Positions 7,817 through 21,893 of a DNA stretch of 26,955 nt are shown one piece after another; position 1 is the stretch's first letter, and every line of letters begins with the position of its first letter. Source of the stretch: JBBDWZ01 sp050732575. Its GTDB lineage: Bacteria; Gemmatimonadota; Gemmatimonadetes; Longimicrobiales; RSA9. The stretch covers positions 1 to 26,955 of the forward strand of contig JBOHRF010000039.1 of assembly GCA_050732575.1 (NCBI GenBank), in the 5' to 3' direction. The notes beneath the pieces were generated by a model. The model saw only the letters and a list, made by a program, of their open reading frames with translations, ran no database searches and was not told the DNA's origin. The position numbers and the translations under genes are program-made.

Positions 7817-8653
7817 TCAGGCAGGTTGTTGCCAACCAGCAATGCTGCGGTGCGCATCATCGCACTCACCACATCCGGACCCGAGTGCGTGTAGGAATAG
7901 CAACGGATCTTGCCGCAGCCGGGGCAACGCAACGTCCACAATGTGACGTGCGCGGGCGAGCCGAGCGTGCGCATGGCCCACCAAACCCTCGGACTGAAGT
8001 CCGCGTTCCCGCAGCCAGTGATCGGCCAGCGCGAAACGCTCACAACAGTGGTCATTCTCGGCGTAGGTAATCAGGATGGGCCGACCCGCTCTCGACACCG
8101 TGATGTTCTTGGGCACGCCGTAGGGCACACCCGCGAACACCTCAGCCAGGTGCAGCGTGGTATTCGCACGGTGATCAACCCCAAGTAACAGCACTTTACC
8201 ATCCAGCTCGTGGACGCGGCCCACCGGACTTTCCGGAATGTGCGGTGGTATGGGCAGCGCATCGCTCGTGATATGACCTGCCTGCGGTCCGCGCGCGGCA
8301 AAGGCAAAGCTGTGCGCGCTGCGTAGCACACCGGGCATGCGCCAGAACAGATCGGCAACTACACCCAGATCTTTGGCCGCTGCCGACGCTGCGGGATCGA
8401 ACGGCGTGTTATCCTGGTCCGACCAGGATGGCATGACCAGCGTCCCTGGCAGACCCAGCGCGTGTAGCAGGGCATCGATCAGGCCGCGCGCACCATTCTC
8501 CACCGGGCGTAGGGCGCGAAACGATGCGTGCACGAGCACTACATCGCCCGGCACGATGCCCAGTGCGCGCAGCTGAGACGTCACCTGGTCGGTACTCAGC
8601 TCGAGGTTCTTCTGCTCCACGATTACCGCTTCAGGAGGCAACCAATCAGTCAA
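7817..8653 (-). CDS. AAC(3)-family N-acetyltransferase
   Basis: A 278-residue acetyl-CoA-dependent N-acetyltransferase of the aminoglycoside 3-N-acetyltransferase fold. Family segments are GDVVLVHASFRALRPVENG, TLVMPSWSDQDNTPFDP, LRSAHSFAFAARGP, GRVHELDGKVLLLGVDHRAN with TLHLAE, and the C-terminal GLVGHAHARLARARHIVD. In glycan loci this family is expected to acetylate an amino sugar, so resistance should not be assumed. The start is a TTG at 8653 that overlaps the stop of the GNAT gene as TTGA. A GTG at 8623 is the alternative, but it would remove residues before the first helix and break the overlap. The C-terminus has a Cys-Cys pair (GCGECDDA) of unknown meaning. Confidence 0.87.
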   Translation of the reverse strand: MTDWLPPEAVIVEQKNLELSTDQVTSQLRALGIVPGDVVLVHASFRALRPVENGARGLIDALLHALGLPGTLVMPSWSDQDNTPFDPAASAAAKDLGVVADLFWRMPGVLRSAHSFAFAARGPQAGHITSDALPIPPHIPESPVGRVHELDGKVLLLGVDHRANTTLHLAEVFAGVPYGVPKNITVSRAGRPILITYAENDHCCERFALADHWLRERGLQSEGLVGHAHARLARARHIVDVALPRLRQDPLLFLHALGSGCGECDDAHRSIAGWQQPA

Positions 8654-9123
8654 AGACGCTTTTCCAACTCATGCTCAAAATCGCGGTACCCGCCCCGGTT
8701 GTAAAACTCGAGCGCATGCCGGTTCCCGCTTTTCACGCGCAGCCGAATGGAGGAGCGCCCGCATGCAATGGCATAGGCTTCAGCGTGCTGCAACAGCGCA
8801 CGCCCGAACCCGCGACTGCGGTATTCGTCCAGTACCACGAGATCATCCACATAGGCATGCGTTGTGGGATCATTGGTGATGTCGTCCGAGCGATAGGCGC
8901 CCAACACGCTGACAAAGCCGGTCACGCGACCATCAAGCTCGGCCACGAACAACGCTCCGGCAAAGCGAGCGCAGCGATCGAGGAGCAGCGCGAGGTAGGC
9001 ATCCACTATATCCTCGCCCGATGGCAGCCGAGGATCGAGGCTGCGCTCGAAGTCCTGCAATGCCATTTGGCAACGGCGCACGGCAGCAAAGTCGTGGGGG
9101 GCGCGATACGCGCGAATCTGCAT
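8650..9123 (-). CDS. GNAT-family acetyltransferase
   Basis: A 157-residue Gcn5-related acetyltransferase. The acetyl-CoA pyrophosphate loop is DEYRSRGFGRALLQHAEAYA (R-S-R-G-F-G-R-A), preceded by the beta-4 strand AYVDDLVVL. The C-terminal NRHALEFYNRGGYRDFE is typical of the fold. ATG 9123 is chosen over a TTG at 9129 because AGGTG lies eight bases before the ATG and too close to the TTG. Its TGA overlaps the TTG start of the AAC(3) gene. The acceptor is unknown; the context suggests an amino sugar or a cell-surface amine. Confidence 0.87.
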   Translation of the reverse strand: MQIRAYRAPHDFAAVRRCQMALQDFERSLDPRLPSGEDIVDAYLALLLDRCARFAGALFVAELDGRVTGFVSVLGAYRSDDITNDPTTHAYVDDLVVLDEYRSRGFGRALLQHAEAYAIACGRSSIRLRVKSGNRHALEFYNRGGYRDFEHELEKRL

Positions 9124-9333
9124 GTTCAATACACCTGTTTGTTGGCCAGGTGCGGCATGGCCGCATCCACCGCGCGGCCTGAGAATTTGCCTCCGCGGGA
9201 GAACGGCGTGGTGGTCCGCCCCAGGCTAACCCATGCCCACCTCGAGCAACAAGAGAATTGGGACCAGGGCAAGGCGGTTCCAGCAACTCGACGCGGCTGG
9301 CTATGAGTGGCCGCTAACTCCGATTGGGCGAGC

Positions 9334-10194
9334 TCACGGCTGCTTGAGGAAGATCGTGGCGTAGCGGTGCACGTGGTCGCGCCGGTTGGGCTGGTATTCC
9401 TCGAGACCCCAGTAATACCAGGGCCAGAAGCGGCCGCGCAGGACACGGGCGTCTTCGTGGATCTCGCGCACGCGATGCTCGAGCGGTAGCAAGCCGTGTT
9501 TGCGGGTCAGGCGCACGCGCAGGTCGAGATCCATTCCAGCGATGAATAACGCGCCCGGGCCACGTAGCAGCGCACAGAGTTGTTGGAACGCGAACCTGGC
9601 CTGGCGCCTCGGGAAGTGGAACAGGACGTTTTGCGCAAACACGACATCGGCGCGGCCAAATCGCTGGACCAGTCCGGGATCCAGCAGATCGGCCACTTCA
9701 AACGACACATGACGCGCGATCTCGGGCTTCACTACGAAAGCGTCGGCCTCGCGCTGGAAGGTATGCATGACGAAGTCGTCATCGACGGCCCAACAATCGA
9801 GCACCTCGTGCGATTGATAACGTGCCCGGCGAGCGCGCGCGATAAGCGCGGCATCGATATCGGCCGCACGCACATGGAAACGGAGATCAGGCCGGTAGCG
9901 TGTGAGAACGGAGGCGATCGAGTAGGGCTCGGCTCCGGTCGAGCAGCCGAGCACCACGATCTCGAGATCGCGCGTCAGGCCGGCTGGGGCCAGATGCGTC
10001 AGCACTGCGTCGACCAACACCTCGAACTGGGTGCGTACGCGCAGGAAGTTCGTGCAGTCGGTAGATGCGCGGCGAGCCGTGGCCACTACCAGCCGATAAC
10101 GGAATGCGCGCCACCATCTGGTTGCCAGCATGGTCTGCACGCCTGGGAGCCGCTTGACCCACGCACGAACCGGGGTCAGTACTTCCGTGTTCAC
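9334..10194 (-). CDS. CheR-like SAM-dependent methyltransferase without the chemotaxis context
   Basis: About 286 residues. The SAM-binding segment EIVVLGCSTGAEPYSIASVL matches CheR's GCSTGEEPYSLA, RAADIDAALIARARRARY matches its T-DID..L..A..G.Y, and DVVFAQNVLFHFPRR matches the D-(I/L)-I-F-C-R-N-V-L-I-Y-F strand. CheR methylates glutamates on chemoreceptors, yet no receptor, CheB, CheA or CheW is nearby, and the usual N-terminal helical domain is reduced to TDCTNFLRVRTQFEVL. The frame is open to a TTG at 10284. I prefer GTG 10194, because a 13-codon ORF with a perfect ribosome site ends exactly over it (GTGA); ATG 10131 is a third choice. The protein may methylate something other than a chemoreceptor. 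It is 210 bases before the GNAT gene on the same strand. Confidence 0.78.
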   Translation of the reverse strand: MNTEVLTPVRAWVKRLPGVQTMLATRWWRAFRYRLVVATARRASTDCTNFLRVRTQFEVLVDAVLTHLAPAGLTRDLEIVVLGCSTGAEPYSIASVLTRYRPDLRFHVRAADIDAALIARARRARYQSHEVLDCWAVDDDFVMHTFQREADAFVVKPEIARHVSFEVADLLDPGLVQRFGRADVVFAQNVLFHFPRRQARFAFQQLCALLRGPGALFIAGMDLDLRVRLTRKHGLLPLEHRVREIHEDARVLRGRFWPWYYWGLEEYQPNRRDHVHRYATIFLKQP

Positions 10195-10232
10195 AGGTAG
10201 TGTTGACACGCGCTTGCAGACGCTGAAGACAT
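10191..10232 (-). CDS. Possible 13-residue leader peptide coupled to the CheR-like gene
   Basis: On the minus strand GGAGGT (10245-10240) stands seven bases before ATG 10232. It opens a 13-codon frame reading MSSASASACQHYL that stops at TGA 10193-10191. This stop overlaps the GTG at 10194 in frame with the CheR-like protein (sequence GTGA). The ribosome site is far better than any directly before the CheR-like starts. It could be a translational-coupling leader. Alternatively it could be the true start of the methyltransferase, thrown out of frame by a one-base assembly error. Confidence 0.4.
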   Translation of the reverse strand: MSSASASACQHYL

Positions 10233-10284
10233 GCGCACGACCTCCGTTGACTCCGATAATCTCATCCCAGCGCCTCGCGTACAA

Positions 10285-10589
10285 CTCGTATTTCTACCAC
10301 GTCCGTAACCAGTTAAACACTGCGGGCCAGTGGCAGCATTTGCGGGTCGTGGCTGGGCAGGAGGAGATAGTAAACCATGGTACGAATAAACAAACGTACA
10401 GGCCCACAATGATGAGACAGTCGGAACGGAAGGGTGGCAGCAAACAAACGTATCGGGACGGACGAAATAAGGTCGACGCTGATCATTCTCATGCGCAGCC
10501 TCGTGCTCGTGTGATAGGCCTGCTCTGGAATTGTGGTAATGGATCCGTTGTGATCCACTACCGTATGTGTCGTTCTGCTTGGGGCGCCG
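10285..10589. promoter_or_regulatory. Intergenic region with a repeated 11-mer and an inverted repeat
   Basis: This stretch appears less GC-rich than its neighbours and lies between the stop of the VPS10 protein gene and the CheR-like gene; it has no convincing gene. It contains the direct repeat aaacaaacgta at 10388-10398 and 10442-10452, 54 bases apart. It also has an inverted repeat gtaatggatc / gatccactac at 10536-10545 and 10552-10561 (9 of 10 pairs, six-base loop) just after the VPS10 stop. Promoter or operator function for the downstream minus-strand genes is inferred from position only. Confidence 0.35.
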
Positions 10590-13500
10590 CTACAACACTG
10601 TTGGGCAATTGCGACCGGCCGGGCAGTTCGGTGGTTCTACGGGAGATAAACCCAACCGACGCAATTCTGCATTGAAGGCAGCCAGGTCTCTGGCAATGAC
10701 CTGCTGCATGCGCGCCTGCTGGACCTCCAGCTGCCGGGTGTATTCGGCAAACAGCACGGGCAAGCTGGCAATGGGCGGGCCGTCAGCAGTGTTGATGATG
10801 CGCAGCAGATTGGCCAGGCGATTGTTGATCTTGATGGGGAAGTTGAGCGGATCCTGGCCGCTCTGATTCTTCACCTGGTAGATGTCATCTTCAACGTCAC
10901 TCAGGTTGGTGTTGAGCGTGGTGCCCACCTGCTTGAGCCGGGCGTCGGAGTTGCGGGCGATTCGTTCGTCGGCTTCCTTCTTGATCCGGCGGGCTTCGAT
11001 GACGGCCGTGTTGGCGTCGCTCACCTTGTCGCGAATCTGGATGGCCAGCGCAAACTGTGCGCGCAGGTCGTCATCCGTGATGTCGGTGAAGCGCGGATTG
11101 CGCTGCACGACCGCCGGCTGCGAGAGATCACGGCCGTCCACTTTCAGACGTACCGTATAATTGCCGGGCGCAGCTGCAGGCCCGGCCGTGGTTGCCCCCC
11201 AGAGAATCATGCCGGGGAACGTTACGGCGCCGTTGTACCGCAGGTCCCAGGCGAGACGATTGATGCCTGCGGTGAGGGACGGACGCGGCGAACCAGCGGC
11301 GCTCACGGTGGTGTCCGATGTGAAGGAGCGGATCACAGCGCCCGTGTTGTCGAGCACATCCAGGTCGATGCGCGTGGCCGGTCGCTTGAGCCAATATGTG
11401 AGAGAAACCGGGCTGGCGCTGCGGGTTCCGGTGTGGGGCGCGAACAGCCAGGCATCGGTTGCGGCGACTACCTGCGGCGAGTACTGGCGCAGCGGCCCAA
11501 TGTTGTCCAGTACATAGAACCCGCGGCCGTGCGTGCCGATGACCAGGTCATTGGCTTCGACGATGAGATCGGAGACCGGCACATCCGGCAGGTTGAGCGA
11601 GAGGGATTCCCAGGAATCGCCATCGTCGTACGACAGGTAGACCCCGTGTTGTGTGGCGGCGTAGAGCAAGCCGCGGCGGGTGTGATCTTCGCGCACGGCG
11701 TGCACCCAGTCATCGGCGCGCAGTCCATTCACGATCTTGGTCCAGGTGCGGCCGAAGTCGTGCGTGCGAAAGATGTAGGGCGTCTTGTCGTCCAGCAGCG
11801 GTCGGCGCACGGATACGTAGGCTGTGCCCAGGTCGAAGGCCGAGGCATCGATCTGACTCACTCGCCCGAATTGCGGCAGATCAGGCGGCGTCACATTGGT
11901 CCAGCTCTGGCCGCCATCGCGAGTGACGTGCACCAATCCGTCGTCCGAACCCGTCCAGATGACGTTGACATCGCGCTTGGAAGGACCGATCGAGAAAATG
12001 ACCGCGTAAATCTCGGGGCCATTCATGTCGCCCGTGATAGGACCGCCCGATGGGCCGAGTGTGCTCGGGTCGTGGCGCGTGAGATCACCCGAGATGGCCG
12101 TCCAGCTCTGCCCGGCGTTGGTGGTCTTCCAGAGCCGCTGCGACGACGTGTACAACACATTCGGATCGACGGGCGAGAAAATGATGGGATAGGTCCATTG
12201 CCAGCGTTCGGGAATCTGGCTGGCCGGCTCACCCGAGTAGTGCCAGGGATACGGATTCACCTCGCGCCGATGCCCCGTGCGCCGATCGAAGCGATCCATG
12301 AAGCCGCCGTTGTTGGTGCCCGAAAAGAACACGTCCGGATTCTTGGGATCGGGCGCGATGTATCCGGGCTCACCGCCCCCTGCTTGATACGAGACCAGCA
12401 TGGCGCCGCGGGTGGGCTCGGCGACCACACCCGCGGGCAGCGGTGGTGGACCACCGCGACCACCGCGACCGCCGCGACCACCGCCACCTTCACCCTCGCC
12501 GCCGCCACCACCGCCGCGGCCGCCGGGCGCGGGCATGTTGAAGTCGCTGGGCACGCACAACGTGGAATTGTCCTGCTGCGCGCCGCACACGTGATACGGG
12601 ATGTGTTTGGTGGTAACTACGTGATACCACTGCGCGGTGGGAAAATCCTGCGCGCTCCAGGACTGGCCGGTGTTGGTGGAGACCGCACCGCCGCCATCAT
12701 TGCCATCGACGATGTGCGCGGGATCATCCGGATCGATCCACAGGTCATGATGATCGCCGTGCGTGCCACCCAGCGTGCTGGTCGTCTTGCCGCCATCGGC
12801 CGAGCGGAACAGCGCCACGTTCTGCATGTACACCACGTCCGCGTTCTTGGGATCGGCAAACACGTGTGTGTAGTAGAACGCGCGCTGGCGAATGGCGCGG
12901 TTCTGGTTGACCACAGTCCAGGTGGCTCCCGCATCATCGGAGCGGAACAGCCCGCCGTTCTCATGCTCGACCAGTGCGTACACGCGATTGGCATTGGCAC
13001 CGCTCACGGCTACGCCAATGCGCCCCACCACGCCCGCGGGCAGGCCCGGGTTGCGCGTGAGCTCGCGCCAGGTCTCACCGCCATCGGTCGACTTGAAGAG
13101 GCCCGAGCCCGGGCCCCCGCTCGACATGTTGTATTCCATGCGGTACGCCTCCCAGAGCGATGCGTAGATCACGTTCGGGTTCGTGACATCGATGGAAAGG
13201 TCGACTGCACCCGTGCGGTCGTTGCGGAACAGAACCTTGCGCCACGTGCGCCCGCCGTCCGTGCTCTTGAAGACGCCGCGCTCCGGATTGGGCGCGCCGT
13301 GTTTGCCGAATGCGGCAACGTAAACGATCTCGGGATTGGTTGGATGGATGCGGATCTTCGCAATGTTCTCGGCGGCGGCCAACCCACTGTGCGTCCAGGT
13401 CTTGCCCGCATCGATCGACTTGTAGATGCCATCGCCGGACATGATGTTGCCGCGGATGCAGGTCTCGCCCATGCCAATGAACACGATGTCCGGGCGCGTT

Positions 13501-13847
13501 TCGCTCACGGCCACGGCGCCCACTGACGCGCTCCGTATCTGTCCGTCCGTGACCGGCGCCCAGGTGTCGCCGCCATCCATCGTCTTCCACAGGCCGCCAC
13601 CGGTTGCGCCGAAGTACGCTTCCTTGGGCCGGCCGCGCACACCGGTCGCCGCAATGGAGCGACCGCCACGGTCCGGTCCGATCGAACGCCAGCGATACGA
13701 CTTGAGCAATGTCGTATCAATGGCCGAATGGGCTGAGCGCAGCGGCGCCGCTCCACCGAACGTGCGATCGACGGTCCAGCCGGTAATCAGCGTGATCAAC
13801 ACAGCCGCACCAAGCGGCAGGCCGATGTGTCCCAGGCGTCGAGACAT
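10590..13847 (-). CDS. Exported VPS10/sortilin-like BNR propeller protein
   Basis: A 1085-residue protein. ATG 13847 (MSRRLGHIGLPLGAAVLITL) has AAAGG six bases upstream and starts a hydrophobic signal or anchor segment; the longer open frame upstream runs through a G-rich minisatellite and is rejected. The body carries about eleven Asp-box (BNR) motifs, for example KTMDGGDTW, KSIDAGKTW, KSTDGGRTW, KSTDGGETW, RSDDAGATW, KTTNAGQSW, VTRDGGQSW, RTHDFGRTW and LSYDDGDSW, as in VPS10/sortilin and sialidase-type propellers. A Gly/Arg-rich linker (about residues 440-471, GRGGRGGRGG) separates two propeller parts. The last 150 or so residues are helical and charged and end in NCPAGRNCPTVL. Relatives are often annotated 'glycosyl hydrolase', but no catalytic site is visible. 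It probably acts at the cell surface or periplasm. Confidence 0.88.
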   Translation of the reverse strand: MSRRLGHIGLPLGAAVLITLITGWTVDRTFGGAAPLRSAHSAIDTTLLKSYRWRSIGPDRGGRSIAATGVRGRPKEAYFGATGGGLWKTMDGGDTWAPVTDGQIRSASVGAVAVSETRPDIVFIGMGETCIRGNIMSGDGIYKSIDAGKTWTHSGLAAAENIAKIRIHPTNPEIVYVAAFGKHGAPNPERGVFKSTDGGRTWRKVLFRNDRTGAVDLSIDVTNPNVIYASLWEAYRMEYNMSSGGPGSGLFKSTDGGETWRELTRNPGLPAGVVGRIGVAVSGANANRVYALVEHENGGLFRSDDAGATWTVVNQNRAIRQRAFYYTHVFADPKNADVVYMQNVALFRSADGGKTTSTLGGTHGDHHDLWIDPDDPAHIVDGNDGGGAVSTNTGQSWSAQDFPTAQWYHVVTTKHIPYHVCGAQQDNSTLCVPSDFNMPAPGGRGGGGGGEGEGGGGRGGRGGRGGPPPLPAGVVAEPTRGAMLVSYQAGGGEPGYIAPDPKNPDVFFSGTNNGGFMDRFDRRTGHRREVNPYPWHYSGEPASQIPERWQWTYPIIFSPVDPNVLYTSSQRLWKTTNAGQSWTAISGDLTRHDPSTLGPSGGPITGDMNGPEIYAVIFSIGPSKRDVNVIWTGSDDGLVHVTRDGGQSWTNVTPPDLPQFGRVSQIDASAFDLGTAYVSVRRPLLDDKTPYIFRTHDFGRTWTKIVNGLRADDWVHAVREDHTRRGLLYAATQHGVYLSYDDGDSWESLSLNLPDVPVSDLIVEANDLVIGTHGRGFYVLDNIGPLRQYSPQVVAATDAWLFAPHTGTRSASPVSLTYWLKRPATRIDLDVLDNTGAVIRSFTSDTTVSAAGSPRPSLTAGINRLAWDLRYNGAVTFPGMILWGATTAGPAAAPGNYTVRLKVDGRDLSQPAVVQRNPRFTDITDDDLRAQFALAIQIRDKVSDANTAVIEARRIKKEADERIARNSDARLKQVGTTLNTNLSDVEDDIYQVKNQSGQDPLNFPIKINNRLANLLRIINTADGPPIASLPVLFAEYTRQLEVQQARMQQVIARDLAAFNAELRRLGLSPVEPPNCPAGRNCPTVL

Positions 13848-13925
13848 TTGAACCTTTGTTGCTGTAGGGTCAAACGGGGAGCTTGCGTTGACGTAATTGG
13901 CTGTCTTCGCGAGCGGCAGGCAAGG

Positions 13926-14035
13926 CATCGGGAGCGGGTTTCGGGAGCGGGCATCGGGAGCGGGTTTCGGGAGCGGGCATCGGGAGCGGGCATCGGGAGC
14001 GGGCATCGGGAGCGGGCATCGGGAGCGGAACATCG
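13926..14035 (+). repeat. 13-bp G-rich tandem repeat, eight units (left arm)
   Basis: Eight units of 13 bp (cgggagcgggcat, with cgggagcgggttt in units 1 and 3) have phase points at 13929, 13942, 13955, 13968, 13981, 13994, 14007 and 14020. GGG runs separated by three or four bases match the G-quadruplex pattern on the + strand. It begins with ggcaaggcatc at 13919-13929 and lies between the start of the VPS10 gene and the four-helix-bundle gene. Confidence 0.95.
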
Positions 14036-14057
14036 TTTTGCGAAGGCCGGGAATGCT

Positions 14058-14465
14058 ATGGGGATGCCCCGATTGGAGGTGCATGGTGCTGTGTACTCCA
14101 ACCAGGGGGATAGTTTGTTTGCCTATGAAACATGGGACCTCTACAAGGCGGCACTCGAGTTGAGGAAGTTGGTGGGCAAGATCGGGAAGCAAGCGCCAAG
14201 AGGTTCGGGATCGGACGTGGATCACCTGCGCCGCGGCTCGTCATCAATCCTCTTCAATCTGGCGGAAGGGTACGGTCATTTCAGCAAGGGCAAGAAGCTG
14301 GAGCACTATCGCATTGCGCTCGGCTCCGCGCATGAATGTCACATGGCGTTGGGCGTGCTTGCCCTCGATATGCCACGCAACCGATGGATCCCCAAGGCGC
14401 GCGCGTTGTGTGATCGGATCGTTGCCATGCTCACCAATCTCATCAAGAAAATCGAAGGACGCTGA
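14058..14465 (+). CDS. Four-helix-bundle protein (S23 / 23S rRNA intervening-sequence family)
   Basis: A 135-residue protein of the family found in 23S rRNA intervening sequences and, as Avd, in diversity-generating retroelements. The fold is a small basic helical bundle, and Avd-type members bind nucleic acid. Visible family marks are FAYETWDLYKAALELRKLVG, the basic DHLRRGSSSILFNLAEGYGH (helix 2 core, R-R-x-S-x-S-I-x-x-N-I/L-A-E-G), then KGKKLEHYRIALGSAHEC and a final Lys-rich helix. ATG 14058 or ATG 14064 could be the start; frame further upstream is translated minisatellite. The gene is bracketed by inverted G-rich tandem arrays at 13926-14035 and 14503-14591. No reverse transcriptase or rRNA is present, so it is a solo member of unknown role. 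It is transcribed divergently from the VPS10 gene. Confidence 0.85.
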   Translation: MGMPRLEVHGAVYSNQGDSLFAYETWDLYKAALELRKLVGKIGKQAPRGSGSDVDHLRRGSSSILFNLAEGYGHFSKGKKLEHYRIALGSAHECHMALGVLALDMPRNRWIPKARALCDRIVAMLTNLIKKIEGR

Positions 14466-14502
14466 CGCCTTTCTACTCATTGATGCCTTGCCCACGCTCC
14501 CC

Positions 14503-14591
14503 GATGCCCGCTCCCGATGCCCGCTCCCGCTCCCGATGCCCGCTCCCGCTCCCGATGCCCGCTCCCGCTCCCGATGCCCGCTCCCGCTCCC
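14503..14591 (-). repeat. 13/19-bp G-rich tandem repeat in opposite orientation (right arm)
   Basis: One 13-bp unit (14503-14515) and four 19-bp units (gatgcccgctcccgctccc, starting at 14516, 14535, 14554 and 14573). Read on the minus strand this is GGGAGCGGGAGCGGGCATC, the same motif as the left array with an extra GGGAGC. The companion motif gatgccttgcc at 14482-14492 is the exact reverse complement of ggcaaggcatc at 13919-13929. The two arrays therefore face each other across the four-helix-bundle gene. Confidence 0.95.
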
Positions 14592-14855
14592 GAACATGGT
14601 CTGGTAAGCTCTGAGCACGTCCACTATTATGCCGGGCAAGGCCGCCCGGTGACGTCGCCAACGGTCCGTGCATGCGGTCGCATAGCTGCGACCGTAAAGC
14701 GGGAGGGCGCGACGAAGTGGCCGTTTGTTTCGTAATTGCAACCCTCATCGCGCAGTCCTGCCGCTGGTTACGTTTTCATAACACAGTTCCACAGGGGCCG
14801 AAGCTCCGCACCGGCCCCGCCTTCTCGAGACTAGCGATTCTCACGCGAGCGAAAT
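14592..14855 (+). promoter_or_regulatory. Leader region of the kinase operon with two hairpins
   Basis: 264 bases before the poly-HAMP kinase without a gene. A perfect 8-bp stem CGGTCGCA / TGCGACCG with loop tagc is at 14675-14694. A 7-bp stem GGGGCCG / CGGCCCC is at 14794-14818, about 40 bases before the start codon. Neither is followed by a T run, so they are more likely an operator or mRNA structure than terminators. The promoter should lie here; I cannot name its boxes. Confidence 0.4.
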
Positions 14856-19778
<4,923 letters not shown>

Positions 19779-19792
19779 GCGGTGTGAATGCC

Positions 19793-21817
<2,025 letters not shown>

Positions 21818-21834
21818 GCGGTTCAACCTGGCGC

Positions 21835-21857
21835 GGGCGGCACACGTGGCGCCGCCC
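21835..21857. terminator. GC-rich hairpin after the kinase operon
   Basis: Perfect 7-bp stem GGGCGGC / GCCGCCC with a nine-base loop, 17 bases after the kinase stop and between convergent genes. There is no T run, so a role in termination is only suggested by position. Confidence 0.4.
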
Positions 21858-21893
21858 AGCGCCTTCAAGTCGCTGCGCGCGCTGGGGCGCGCT

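Noticed and set aside
7817..8653. Aminoglycoside resistance gene
   Set aside because: Only the fold is shown by sequence. Context is a biosynthetic locus with no mobile element, so a resistance call is not supported.
9124..9333. A further gene between the GNAT and CheR-like genes
   Set aside because: No frame has a ribosome site or recognisable content; only a small palindrome (9151-9165) is visible.
11433..13526. 697-codon open frame on the + strand
   Set aside because: It is antisense to the VPS10/BNR gene, has no recognisable domain, and arises from GC-rich codon bias.
13848..14225. Upstream extension of the VPS10 protein frame
   Set aside because: It is the translated G-rich array and part of the opposite-strand four-helix-bundle gene. 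ATG 13847 has a ribosome site and a signal-type N-terminus.
14058..14465. 23S rRNA intervening sequence
   Set aside because: No 23S rRNA sequence flanks the gene on either side.
13926..14591. Diversity-generating retroelement around the Avd-like gene
   Set aside because: There is no reverse transcriptase, template/variable repeat pair or target gene with a variable C-terminus in the window.
14675..14694. Rho-independent terminator before the kinase operon
   Set aside because: The stem is perfect but no T run follows on either strand. It is kept only as a hairpin in the leader region.
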